A DNA stretch of 64,000 nt from Bifidobacterium miconisargentati. Lineage in GTDB: Bacteria; Actinomycetota; Actinomycetes; Actinomycetales; Bifidobacteriaceae. Position numbers and translations under genes: made by a program. The notes under the pieces are model-generated. The model was not told where the DNA came from. It did not search any database and saw only the letters and a list, made by a program, of their open reading frames with translations. The stretch is taken from contig NZ_JAHBBJ010000001.1 of NCBI RefSeq assembly GCF_019331675.1, positions 62,001 to 126,000 of the forward strand, read 5' to 3'. Positions 47,887-56,028 of the stretch are shown piece by piece (position 1 is the stretch's first letter; each line of letters opens with the position of its first letter).

Positions 47887-49251
47887 ATGTCCACCGGTAA
47901 GCAGGCAAGCCAACGAAAATTCGGATGCATACTCGAACTGAAACGTCAGGATGGAAGTGTTTTCGCTCTACAGGCCCGATACTCCGCCCCACCAGATAGC
48001 CACCGCGTGTATAAGAACTTTAAGCCCGAACAGCGAGCTGAAGCAATTTGGTGGCTTGATCAGGAACAGGAGTATGTGGCTCGCTGCAAACGAGGAGAAT
48101 GTGTATACGAGTCACCTGCAAAACGTAAGGAGCAGGGAGAGATAACATTCGCCGGATTCGCCGACATGTTCGTCAGCCAGCATCATAACAAGGACGGATC
48201 GGATCTAAGAGGCGGCTCGAAACGAAACCTCCGAAACAACGTGAGGCATCTCAAGGAAGCCTTCGGAGACGTTCGGCTCAGGGAGCTGAACGAGCAAACT
48301 ATCCATTCTTGGTATTACGGCGAACATCCGAACGGTGAATGGCAGTTCCGTAGTGAATGCATCAGCCTGAAGATGATTCTCCGAGCTGCTTGCGACACCG
48401 GCATGAAGGGCATGCCTCCCCTACTCGCAAGCAACCCTTTCACCTTGCCTGTACCGCCGGAGCCCGAGGCGCACTCCCTTGATGTACCACCAGTGACGCC
48501 GGAGGAACTCCACTGCATATACGACGCAATGCCCGGATACACGAGGCTATCCGTATATCTGGCCGCCTGCGTCGGCGGACTGCGTATCGGAGAGGTATGC
48601 GGGCTGCAGGTTGACGACTTCGACCTCGAAAACCTCACCCTCACAATCAGGAGAGGCGTCACACGAGGGGAAAACGATCTCGGTCCTTCCCAACTGGGAA
48701 GACTCAAGACCACTGGCTCACGAAGGACGGTCCCAATCCCCGCTTTATTGCTGCCAATGATCAAAGACCACATCGAGGATCGGGAAGACCGGACCAGTCC
48801 CATGTTCTTCCAGGCGAAGCGCGGTGAAATACTGGCGACCAACACGTTGCGCAACCAGTTCGACCGGGCACGCAAAAAGGCGAACCGTCCGGACCTGCTG
48901 TTCCATACCCTGCGTGTGACTCATTCCACACAACTCATGCTCCATGGCGGAACACTGAAAGAGGCAATGAACTCGCTGGGACACGTCCAGGAGGAAACCA
49001 CGCTCAAGCACTACCAGAGGATAGTGCCCGAACACCATCGCGACGTCACCGATCGGACCGCGGCGTACCTGCTCGCTTCAGACCCGACCGTGGCAAGTAC
49101 CCTCCTGCTCACAGGGCATAAACCCGAGGACCCCGCAACATCCAGCTGGGCGACAATCGCCTTGCTTATGGGGCAGGTCGCGAACCTCATGGCCGCCGTC
49201 ATCCCGGAACAGGAGATGAAGACCAATGCCAGACAGGTGACCGCGGCTTAA
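47887..49251 (+). CDS. int: Tyrosine-type site-specific integrase
   Basis: This 454-residue recombinase integrates and excises the element. The ATG at 47887 follows AAAGGGGTCACA. The N-terminal part contains an AP2/SAM-like DNA-binding region ('TFAGFADMFVSQHHNKDGSD'). The catalytic domain shows the first Arg in 'CVGGLRIGEVCGLQVDD', Lys in 'LKTTGSRRTVPIP', the H-x-x-R box 'FHTLRVTHSTQLML', the third His in 'SLGHVQEETTLKHY' and the nucleophile Tyr two residues later. All six positions are present, so it should be active. A hydrophobic tail of about 65 residues follows the Tyr, longer than usual. Confidence 0.94.
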   Translation: MSTGKQASQRKFGCILELKRQDGSVFALQARYSAPPDSHRVYKNFKPEQRAEAIWWLDQEQEYVARCKRGECVYESPAKRKEQGEITFAGFADMFVSQHHNKDGSDLRGGSKRNLRNNVRHLKEAFGDVRLRELNEQTIHSWYYGEHPNGEWQFRSECISLKMILRAACDTGMKGMPPLLASNPFTLPVPPEPEAHSLDVPPVTPEELHCIYDAMPGYTRLSVYLAACVGGLRIGEVCGLQVDDFDLENLTLTIRRGVTRGENDLGPSQLGRLKTTGSRRTVPIPALLLPMIKDHIEDREDRTSPMFFQAKRGEILATNTLRNQFDRARKKANRPDLLFHTLRVTHSTQLMLHGGTLKEAMNSLGHVQEETTLKHYQRIVPEHHRDVTDRTAAYLLASDPTVASTLLLTGHKPEDPATSSWATIALLMGQVANLMAAVIPEQEMKTNARQVTAA

Positions 49252-49266
49252 CGCGCCGCAGAGGAT

Positions 49267-49308
49267 TCGTTGTGTGCGATGACTGTTTTCAGCCACCGCA
49301 CACAACGA
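49267..49308 (+). terminator. Hairpin after the integrase gene
   Basis: TCGTTGTGTGCG and CGCACACAACGA form a perfect 12-bp stem with an 18-base loop, 16 bases after the integrase stop and between convergent genes. Confidence 0.65.
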
Positions 49309-49347
49309 AACACGACCCGCCGCATGCGACTTTCGCAGGCTTTCAGA

Positions 49348-50523
49348 TCACGGCCGGAGGCTACGATCCCGTTCCTTGCGAACCTCGTTGATCCGCTCTG
49401 CCAAACAATCCCTGATCGAGTCGATACGGGCCGATGCCATCATGTTCGTCAGCGACAGACGATGCGCCACATCGTCGGGCCATGCCTTCAGGACACCCAG
49501 ATCGTACCGATCCCAGGACGACACAAGACGGAGCTGGCGTCGCGCCGTGGGTGACTTATAAGTGGAATAGAACGGTTTGGCCTTGTAGTCACGGCCATCG
49601 ACCACAAGCTCGCCGCACCACAGGGACGATCCCGTATCGAACAACGGCGCAGGCCTGACCTTCAGTGTCTCCACGTCTCGAATCAAACCGAAATTGTTGT
49701 AATGCCGGTCGGTGTTGCGCATCAGATAATCCACAAGCAGCCAGTCATCCGTGGCCTTGCGAATCATCCCGGCATCGCAGCCGAATCCAACGGCAGACGC
49801 CTCCCACTGGGCTCGCATGCTCAGCCGGTTGTTCCGTTTCACCGATTCCAGAAGCTGCCAGGCAGACACCAGTTCTTCATGAGGCGACAGCATCTCATCG
49901 CACGAGCAAACGAGACGGTTGTCGTATTCACCCAACGAATAAGGCACCGCATCGATCCCCAGCGCCTTGGCAAGGCGTGAAGCAATCACCTCGTTGACTG
50001 GTTCTTGGCCGGTCCTTCCGCCCTTGACCAGGACCCGGACCTGGTCTTCCGGACGGATCATCCATCTTTTCGGCAAATCACCGCCGGTGGAGGCGTCCGG
50101 CGCATTGAAACTCAGTTCCCGGGATGAGGAATACGTGGTCAACAGCAGTTTGCCGAGATCCTCGTCAAACGGGTTGGTGAAGAAGTTCACGTCCTCCCAC
50201 CTCTGTCCGGAGGACTCGGGCTTCACCCAATACTGGTCAGACAGGCTGAGCCCGTTGGACCTGTTGAGCAGTTCGACAGTGGATCGGACACCCATGACGT
50301 CCAGTACCCTGCGAATGCCATCCCTGGTGGACGGAATGGCGCGATGAGCCCACCATGCATCGACACGCCGCGCGTACACGGCGTCCTTACCATGGGTGAC
50401 AAGTTCCAGCGGCAACCTGTCCCGATCCAGGATCTCCCCCACGCCCACGGCATGGGCGGATCGCAGGTCGTAGTCGAACGCCAGCACCGGATGCCTGCCG
50501 CACATGATCAAACGACGTTCCAT
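49348..50523 (-). CDS. HipA-like kinase toxin
   Basis: This 391-residue protein has HipA-type kinase features: 'PKRWMIRPEDQVRVLVKGG' in the ATP-binding lobe, catalytic loop 'LVDYLMRNTDRHYNNFGLIRD' (in part; D-x-x-x-x-N near 269) and metal-binding 'APLFDTGSSLW' (about 294). The N-terminal portion differs from E. coli HipA, so the target may differ from GltX. The start is the second in-frame Met, with GGAGG 5 bases ahead. It lies 93 bases downstream of an HTH protein on the same strand, the usual HipB-HipA order. Its likely role is maintenance of the element. Confidence 0.85.
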   Translation of the reverse strand: MERRLIMCGRHPVLAFDYDLRSAHAVGVGEILDRDRLPLELVTHGKDAVYARRVDAWWAHRAIPSTRDGIRRVLDVMGVRSTVELLNRSNGLSLSDQYWVKPESSGQRWEDVNFFTNPFDEDLGKLLLTTYSSSRELSFNAPDASTGGDLPKRWMIRPEDQVRVLVKGGRTGQEPVNEVIASRLAKALGIDAVPYSLGEYDNRLVCSCDEMLSPHEELVSAWQLLESVKRNNRLSMRAQWEASAVGFGCDAGMIRKATDDWLLVDYLMRNTDRHYNNFGLIRDVETLKVRPAPLFDTGSSLWCGELVVDGRDYKAKPFYSTYKSPTARRQLRLVSSWDRYDLGVLKAWPDDVAHRLSLTNMMASARIDSIRDCLAERINEVRKERDRSLRP

Positions 50524-50616
50524 GCATTCCTCCATTCGTTCACGACCGCTATCGGCCAGTGTAGACGCGCCGGGGCGCGCTCATGACACCGAACCGGCCG
50601 CGGTCCATAAGCCGCA

Positions 50617-51057
50617 TCACTCGGACTCCGCGTACATGACGGTGACGGGCAACCCGAGGGCGTGCAGCCTGTCCGCCGCCAGCCGGGTGGCCGCGTTGGC
50701 GATGCGGAAGGACCCTTCGTCCCCGTTATCGAAACGCTTTTCGAAATCCTTCACGCCCCTCCAGTAGGTCAACACGATAGGAGCGGGTTCAACCCCGCGT
50801 TCACGTGCGGTCCGAGCGGCCTCCGACGCGATGTCGACCAGTCCGGCGGCCTTGGCGTCCGCTTGCCGCCACAGGCCTTCCAGGAGATCCCACGCCTCAC
50901 GTTTGGGCGGATAGAAATAATCCGGATTCTCCCAGTTCTTCAACGTCGGCAAGCTCACGCCGGCATGCTTCGCCACCCAGGACTGCGACAGCCCCAACAA
51001 TTCCCTGAGCATCCGGAAATCCGCCTTGCTTCTCGTTCCGCATAGGCCTGAAGCCAT
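50617..51057 (-). CDS. HTH antitoxin, HipB-like position, YdiL/Aca2-like HTH
   Basis: This 146-residue protein has an N-terminal XRE-type HTH 'FRMLRELLGLSQSWVAKHAGV', then 'SLPTLKNWENPDYFYPPK'. The 'W.N..' pattern resembles YdiL/Aca2-type (DUF1870) DNA-binding domains rather than classic HipB. The C-terminal half may bind the kinase. The ATG at 51057 has GGGGG 5 bases upstream; longer frames lack support. It precedes the hipA-like gene and has an extended -10 promoter just upstream, so autoregulation is likely. Confidence 0.82.
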   Translation of the reverse strand: MASGLCGTRSKADFRMLRELLGLSQSWVAKHAGVSLPTLKNWENPDYFYPPKREAWDLLEGLWRQADAKAAGLVDIASEAARTARERGVEPAPIVLTYWRGVKDFEKRFDNGDEGSFRIANAATRLAADRLHALGLPVTVMYAESE

Positions 51058-51094
51058 GACGACCCCCAAACGTTTAACCAATAAGAACAACATA

Positions 51095-51100
51095 ATTATA
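51095..51100 (-). promoter_or_regulatory. Extended -10 promoter of the HipB/HipA-like operon
   Basis: The minus strand reads TGG-TATAAT, a perfect -10 with an extended TGn, 38 bases before the antitoxin start. No good -35 is seen. Confidence 0.6.
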
Positions 51101-51387
51101 CCACATGGATAACACCGTTTGCCCTCCGCCCGCCTTGGCGCATGGGAACGGAGCGCGGCCAGCCGCGCGCGATCCTTCCCGGAAAGCCCCTGACGGGGTT
51201 TCCGGGCGAGTCCCATCATGCGCGCATGCCGGAGCGTCGCAAACACTCGCCCGCCCATCGGATATGCGTGTCCGCAAGGCGGATACCACGCACGCCCGAT
51301 GGTCGCACGGTTTGCCGCCGCGCGCGGACAAACGCGCCTGACACGACTCGTCCGGAAAACAAGAAACGACTTAGGAGCGTGATATCC
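51101..51387. other. Gap upstream of the amidoligase gene
   Basis: 287 bases rich in G+C without a recognised gene, operator or promoter consensus. The amidoligase RBS (TTAGGAG) is at 51371-51377. Confidence 0.35.
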
Positions 51388-52410
51388 ATGGCAACCGGCG
51401 AAACCACCATCGAGGAATCAAAGCACGTCACATGCGACGAATGCGACCGTCCCATCCAAGGAGAAGGGCGTAAATGCCACGAATGCGAAGCATACGTGTG
51501 CGAAGACTGCACGAGGGAATGCGGATGCGGGAACGACATGTGCGTGGAATGCAACAACATCTGCGACGAATGCGGGTCGAACCTGTGCGACGAATGCGTC
51601 TACTGGTGCAACCGTTGCGACCATGCGCTGTGCGACGAATGCTCGTACTGGTGCGCCGACTGCGACGACCGTATCTGCACGGAATGCGCCGAACGATGCG
51701 AAGAATGCGACGACAGGTTCTGCCCTTCATGCTTCGAGGAGCACGAATGCGTCGATATCCGCATGGCGGCATACACGAATCCATATCAGGGCAGGCCGGT
51801 ACGGGAGCCGTTCACGTTCGGACTCGAAATAGAAGTCGGCGGATGGCACGACACGGAGCGCATGAAAGACAGTTCTCTCATCGCTGGCTGGTGCACGGAC
51901 GGAAGCCTTCACCACGATGGCGCGCTCGAATACCAGACACAGCCGATGACAATGGATGACCTTCCGTCCATCGTCCGGCTGGTGTCCGGCATCGACCCGG
52001 ACAACGACAACAGTCAGGCCGGCGGCCATATGCATGTCAGCCGCACGCCGAAGCAGACGCCCTCCAGATGGTACTGGGCGTTGACCGCGCTGGACAAGGA
52101 GCAATGCGAGAAGCTGAACATGCGGCACATGACGAACAGCAGATGGTGCGAACTCACGCACGGCCATTACAACGGCAAGGCCACGGCAATCAACGACCAG
52201 CATGCGGCGACCATCGAGTTTCGCACGTTCGGCCCATGGTGGAAGGACACCGCGAACCGTCTCGCGCCGGCCGTGAACTACATGCACACCATGTGGCGGT
52301 TCTTCCAGCGTCATCCCCTGTACTCGCTGAAACGCGACGACATCATACGCATGAGCCGCACGGCATGCAGAAACGCCATCCCCGCGAAGCATGAGGAGGT
52401 GAACGCCTGA
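51388..52410 (+). CDS. Amidoligase with an N-terminal Cys-rich zinc-ribbon array
   Basis: This protein has 340 residues. The first 121 hold 27 Cys, nearly all in CxxC pairs (CDEC, CHEC, CEDC, CVEC, CNRC, CADC, CEEC and others), predicting several zinc ribbons. From about 137 the sequence follows the putative amidoligase family (GCS/GS-like COOH-NH2 ligase): 'FTFGLEIEVGGW', 'WCTDGSLHHDGALEYQTQPM', 'QAGGHMHVSRT' and 'HAATIEFRTFGPWW', with the metal-binding acids and His in place. Family members are predicted to form amide bonds between amino acids or on proteins, using ATP. The stop overlaps the start of the class-II amidotransferase gene (TGATG), so the two are made together. Confidence 0.82.
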   Translation: MATGETTIEESKHVTCDECDRPIQGEGRKCHECEAYVCEDCTRECGCGNDMCVECNNICDECGSNLCDECVYWCNRCDHALCDECSYWCADCDDRICTECAERCEECDDRFCPSCFEEHECVDIRMAAYTNPYQGRPVREPFTFGLEIEVGGWHDTERMKDSSLIAGWCTDGSLHHDGALEYQTQPMTMDDLPSIVRLVSGIDPDNDNSQAGGHMHVSRTPKQTPSRWYWALTALDKEQCEKLNMRHMTNSRWCELTHGHYNGKATAINDQHAATIEFRTFGPWWKDTANRLAPAVNYMHTMWRFFQRHPLYSLKRDDIIRMSRTACRNAIPAKHEEVNA

Positions 52411-53054
52411 TGTGCGTCATCGTCACCAGCGAAGCCGGCAGCATGCCGACCATGACCCAGCTCGCGCAAATGAGCGATACGAACCCCGATGGCGCTGGAA
52501 TCGCATGGCACGACGGCGTCAGGCTTCACCGCTACCGCAACGAGGACAACCACCAGACCCTCGCGTTCATAGCCCAGCACTGGCAATTCCTCGAAAGCGT
52601 CCCCTTCCTTCTGCACTTCCGCCTTGCGACCCACGGCAAGGTATGCGTCGAGAACACGCATCCCTTCCGATTCAGCAAAAGCGGACGCACGGGATTCATC
52701 GCCCACAACGGCATCGCCCGCGCCCACACACACGGTAGGTTCGAGTCCGATAGCAGGAACGCGATACTCGCATGGCAGGCAGGGCAGGCCGACCTTTCGG
52801 ACGGTAGTCAGGGGAGGTTCGCACTCATCGACCAGAACGGCACACTCGAATGGCTCACGGACGACGCCGAACGAATCCGTGGAGGCGTCGGGTTCATCAC
52901 CGTGAGCAACACGAACTGGGAGCTCGGCAGTCTCATTGACGTGGACTCATGGTGGGACGACGGCTACCAGAACGGATGGGAGGACGCCTGCGTCAACTAC
53001 GGCATCATTCCGAACGACGAGGACACACTCGACTACATGCCCAACAGGCATTGA
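52410..53054 (+). CDS. Class-II (Ntn) glutamine amidotransferase-like protein
   Basis: This 214-residue protein begins Met-Cys ('MCVIVTSEAG'). Removal of Met would expose Cys2 as the N-terminal nucleophile. 'MSDTNPDGAGIAW', 'LLHFRLATHGKVCVENTHPF' with the Arg/His pair, and 'GRTGFIAHNGIARAH' with the HNG triplet match class-II glutaminase domains. It could release ammonia from glutamine or form/cleave gamma-glutamyl amides. It is translationally coupled to the amidoligase. Pairs of amidoligase and class-II amidotransferase have been predicted by comparative genomics as peptide- or protein-modifying systems. The acceptor here is unknown. Confidence 0.82.
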   Translation: MCVIVTSEAGSMPTMTQLAQMSDTNPDGAGIAWHDGVRLHRYRNEDNHQTLAFIAQHWQFLESVPFLLHFRLATHGKVCVENTHPFRFSKSGRTGFIAHNGIARAHTHGRFESDSRNAILAWQAGQADLSDGSQGRFALIDQNGTLEWLTDDAERIRGGVGFITVSNTNWELGSLIDVDSWWDDGYQNGWEDACVNYGIIPNDEDTLDYMPNRH

Positions 53055-53064
53055 CCCGAAGGAA

Positions 53065-53124
53065 CGTCCCCGGCCCGTCGGACCGGGGACGGCCTCCGGC
53101 GGCCAAGGGAGACCACTCCCTTGG
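53065..53124. repeat. Twin-hairpin element, copy 1
   Basis: Hairpin one is CGTCCCCGG...CCGGGGACG (53065-53091). After the linker GCCTCCGGCGG comes hairpin two, CCAAGGGAG-ACCA-CTCCCTTGG (53103-53124). The same order and linker recur at 56029-56097. It follows the amidotransferase stop by 10 bases. Confidence 0.7.
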
Positions 53125-53463
53125 AACCCTCGGCGGCCCGACCCCCGCACCCGCCCGGCGGACGGCCGCCACAGGCGGCGACCGTGGCGAAAGGAGGACT
53201 CCGCCCGCACCGGGCGGAGCGGCGTGGCACTACGCGCGTGACAGCAGCACCATGTCGTCGTGGGTGCCGCCGCCCGGCATCATGCGCGCCCCGCATCCAA
53301 CGGTGCGGCGACAGCGCCCACGATGCCGCGCACGACATCCACGACGACACATCACGGCCACACGCGCCGCCCCACGCCGGGCCTGCGGCCCATTTTTCTG
53401 CCGGCCTTCGCCCGTTAGGGCTCCGGCCGGAAGCGGAACGGCGAAGCCGTCGTCCCGATTATT
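53125..53463. other. Gap upstream of the first structured leader
   Basis: About 340 bases, G+C-rich, with several short inverted repeats (for example CCGCCC..GGGCGG near 53206-53220 and ACGGCGAAGCCGT near 53442-53454). No conserved coding frame is seen. Confidence 0.4.
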
Positions 53464-53666
53464 TTGTTTTTCCCGGTCGGCCACAGGCCTCTGGATCATA
53501 CCGGCTTCACGGAACCCGTCAACATCCGCGCCCGACCGGACACGGCCGGTCCGCGCGTCCTTATGACGGAACCCGTTCGGGCCGGTAACGCTTCGCTTGC
53601 CCAACCGGGCAAAACAAAAAACCAGGGAGAACCACCATCCCGGTTCGGACCGACAGGAGGGTCACC
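53464..53666 (+). ncRNA. Structured leader, copy 1
   Basis: It begins TTGTTTTTCCCGGT, which pairs with ACCGGGCAAAACAA at 53604-53617 (13 of 14 pairs). Inside are TACCGG/CCGGTA and a variable middle stem. The similarity to copy 2 (55013-55211) extends through the RBS ACAGGAGGGTCAYCATGAA to the start codon. The downstream proteins are unrelated. This suggests a duplicated 5' leader that controls both genes, rather than a simple terminator. Confidence 0.6.
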
Positions 53667-54482
53667 ATGAATCAGGAATCAACGGCACTTGACATTCAAC
53701 TCAGTGACGGCAGGCCAATCGTCATCGACGCGACCGCCTTCAACCAGCCCGGCCAGCTACCCTACTTCGCCGTCATCGGCATCACCGGCGGCGCAACCGG
53801 ACGCGACGTCATCAAGCAGGCGGTCGAACACACCATCGGAACATGGCCCGAGGGACGCATGACCGTGAACCTCAGCCCCGCCACGGCGCGCAAGAACATG
53901 AGGGAAGCGGGAGCAGCCATCGCATTGAGCGTCATCGGCACAACCGGCATCCAACGCGACCGGTACGCGAACATCCCCGTGCTCGGAGGAACCGACCCCG
54001 ATGGGAACATCACCACAGTCGAACACGTGCAGCCGCTGCTCGAACACGCAGCCCGAACCGGCATCACGGAAATCATCATCCCCGCCGGCAACGCGAGCGA
54101 CGCGCGCCCGGTGGAGGGACTCACCATCCGTTCTGCCCGGACGCTCGGGGAAATCATCGGCCGGGTCGACTTCACGCTCGATGAATACGACACGCTACGC
54201 GCAGAGGTCACCGGCTATATCACCGCCTACTGGCAGCAGGCCGACGACGGACGCCCCTACTATGCCGCCCAAAACCCCGGTTCAACGACACGGGACATGG
54301 CCCGCTCCTATATGAGCGAACGGTACGAGGACTATCTCGCCGACCTCATGGACACCGATCCCGAACTGTTCGCCGCGATCAACAAGAACCCCGTCACCCC
54401 GGTCGACATCAACAGAACGCCTCTCGAACAGGCCATCGACCAGTTCGACGCGATGTTCGCCCTTGTCTGGCCCGAAGACTGA
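53667..54482 (+). CDS. Free-standing ChlI/ComM N-terminal-like domain protein
   Basis: This protein has 271 residues. Residues about 30-170 resemble the ChlI domain at the N-terminus of ComM/YifB: 'PYFAVIGITGG' (cf. FTIVGL), 'RMTVNLSPATARKN' (cf. RITVNLAPADLRK), 'AIALSVIGTTG', 'IPVLGGTDPDGNI', 'ITEIIIPAGNASDARPVEGL' and 'SARTLGEIIGRV'. In ComM this S5/Lon-like domain precedes an AAA+ helicase motor; here no ATPase follows. The remaining C-terminal 100 residues are unrecognised and acidic. It may be an accessory or inhibitor acting on a DNA-processing complex. The leader before it is shared with the DUF4192-like gene. Confidence 0.7.
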   Translation: MNQESTALDIQLSDGRPIVIDATAFNQPGQLPYFAVIGITGGATGRDVIKQAVEHTIGTWPEGRMTVNLSPATARKNMREAGAAIALSVIGTTGIQRDRYANIPVLGGTDPDGNITTVEHVQPLLEHAARTGITEIIIPAGNASDARPVEGLTIRSARTLGEIIGRVDFTLDEYDTLRAEVTGYITAYWQQADDGRPYYAAQNPGSTTRDMARSYMSERYEDYLADLMDTDPELFAAINKNPVTPVDINRTPLEQAIDQFDAMFALVWPED

Positions 54483-54493
54483 AAGGAACACCC

Positions 54494-54829
54494 ATGAACA
54501 CCATCACCGCCCTCATCATCGAGCCCGGCAGGAAACCCCTTCTCGCGACCATCGAGGACGACCTCGAAACCCTTCAATCAATCGTCGGCGGATACCTCGA
54601 ACCCCTGCCGCTCGCCTCGGATGCCGTCTGCTACGTGAACGAGGAAGGAAAACTCTTGGGGCTCGAACCGAACCGGATGCTCATGAGGAACAACCATGCC
54701 ATAGAAGTAATCCGCGGAACGTTCCTCATCTGCGGCCGGCCCCCGGGCACAGACCGTCACGTAAGCCTGAACGATATGCAGGCGGAAACATACAAGCGCA
54801 GGTTCGAGCATCCCTTGCGTGCCGCATGA
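54494..54829 (+). CDS. DUF3846 domain protein
   Basis: This 111-residue protein follows the DUF3846 pattern: 'ITALIIEPGRKPLLATIE', 'DLETLQSIVGGYLEPLPL', 'VCYVNEEGKLLGLEPNRML' and 'IRGTFLICG'. The family is common on plasmids, phages and conjugative elements and often lies near antirestriction genes. Its function is unknown. AAAGGAACACC precedes the ATG. It lies 11 bases after the ChlI-like gene, so the two are probably one operon. Its first five residues (MNTIT) and 16 bases are the same as those of the DUF4192-like gene. Confidence 0.8.
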   Translation: MNTITALIIEPGRKPLLATIEDDLETLQSIVGGYLEPLPLASDAVCYVNEEGKLLGLEPNRMLMRNNHAIEVIRGTFLICGRPPGTDRHVSLNDMQAETYKRRFEHPLRAA

Positions 54830-55012
54830 ACACGACCCGTGGAACGTGGCCCCGTCCAGCGACGGGAGCCACGGCCGGGAAGAACCGGGCGTTCTCCCCG
54901 GCAGCCCCACTCGGCTCGCCAGGCCGTGACGGAGCACGCCACAGGCGAGAACCCTTTCAGAAAAAGAAAGACGGCTACGCCGTCGCCCATCTTCCAAGAC
55001 TGCGTCTTTCCT
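54830..55012. other. Gap before the second structured leader
   Basis: 183 bases without a gene. It includes AAAGACGGCTACGCCGTC and a later GCGTCTTTCC that can pair with its start, a hairpin that could end the DUF3846 transcript. Confidence 0.4.
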
Positions 55013-55211
55013 TTGTTTTTCCCGGTCGACCGGAGGCCTTTGGATCATACCGGCTTCACGGAACTCGTCAACGCCCACGCACGGCGGACGCCTGCGCGTT
55101 CTTATGACGGAACCCGTTCGGGCCGGTAACGCTTCGCTTGCCCAACCGGGCAAAACAAAAAAACCACAGGGGCACACCCCGACACCGTTCAGGACCAACA
55201 GGAGGGTCATC
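55013..55211 (+). ncRNA. Structured leader, copy 2
   Basis: The first 46 and last 58 bases of its closed structure (55013-55158) are nearly identical to copy 1, and the central stem differs in sequence but still contains complementary segments (CGC...GCG). The conserved RBS block CAGGAGGGTCATCATG follows. Confidence 0.6.
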
Positions 55212-55802
55212 ATGAACACCATCACCGGTATCAGCACCGAAGCCATCCAATCCGTCGCCGACGGCTGGAAGTCCGACATCATCACCATGGGATACCATGC
55301 CGCGAACCGCCAATGGTTCACGCCCCTCATCGACGCATGGCTCGACGCCATCGAAGGCAACGCCCATACCAATGACAATTGGAAGGCCGGGCTTCTGGCG
55401 GTTCTCCGGGACAGCAAGTCCATCAGGGACGCCCTGCTCCTGAGCGTCATCGATTCACGTCTGACACGAGACATGCTGCTCGGCGTCGCCGCGGACCCGC
55501 ACACCCCCGAGACCCGTGAACTCGTCGGACGGACGCTCACCAACGGTTTCGAGAACCCGGACGCCAAACCGGACTGCGAGCGTTTCGCCCGCGCGTTCCT
55601 CACCCTCATCGACCTGTCCGCGGCCAGTGACGAACCGGAATACGAATCGCAGCCACTCGCCGCCGCCGCATGGCTCGCATGGTGGGCCGGAGACAAGGAC
55701 GCGGGGATGCTCGCGTCCGCGGCCCTAGCCATCGACGAAGAAAACTCCTTGGCCACGCTCGTTCTCGCCGCCGGAAACCGTCACCCCGCATACCTCGGCT
55801 GA
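55212..55802 (+). CDS. DUF4192-like protein
   Basis: This protein has 196 residues. The C-terminal 'AAAWLAWWAGDKDAGMLASAALAIDEENSLATLVL' pattern (in part) matches the end of actinobacterial DUF4192 proteins, which have a 'LLA..AWR.GDGA.A..AL..AL..DP.Y.LA.LL' signature. The N-terminal half, including 'DSRLTRDMLLGVAADP', is weaker. Function is unknown. DUF4192-type proteins occur on actinobacterial mobile elements with replication or transfer genes. Expression is probably governed by the structured leader upstream. Confidence 0.6.
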   Translation: MNTITGISTEAIQSVADGWKSDIITMGYHAANRQWFTPLIDAWLDAIEGNAHTNDNWKAGLLAVLRDSKSIRDALLLSVIDSRLTRDMLLGVAADPHTPETRELVGRTLTNGFENPDAKPDCERFARAFLTLIDLSAASDEPEYESQPLAAAAWLAWWAGDKDAGMLASAALAIDEENSLATLVLAAGNRHPAYLG

Positions 55803-55863
55803 CCACATCCCATGAAACGTCGGGCCGTCCCATAAGGACGGTCCGTCACGGAAAGGAACAACC

Positions 55864-56022
55864 ATGAAAGAACAAGACATCACCCTCATCCTCGTCCTGC
55901 TCTCCCCCGTATCGGCCGTACTCATGAACACCCCGGGCGGCGTCGTATGGACCGTGACATGGAGCCTGCTGTTCGCCGTCACAACCTCCGCGCTCACCAT
56001 GCACGCCCTCGTGAAACTCTAG
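55864..56022 (+). CDS. Small membrane protein, two predicted helices
   Basis: This protein has 52 residues. An ATG with GGAAAGGAACAACC upstream opens a frame with two hydrophobic segments (ITLILVLLSPVSAVLM and VVWTVTWSLLFAVTT) joined by a short NTPGG turn. It is hypothetical, but RBS, spacing (61 bases after the DUF4192-like gene) and composition support a real gene. Confidence 0.6.
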   Translation: MKEQDITLILVLLSPVSAVLMNTPGGVVWTVTWSLLFAVTTSALTMHALVKL

Positions 56023-56028
56023 GCAACC

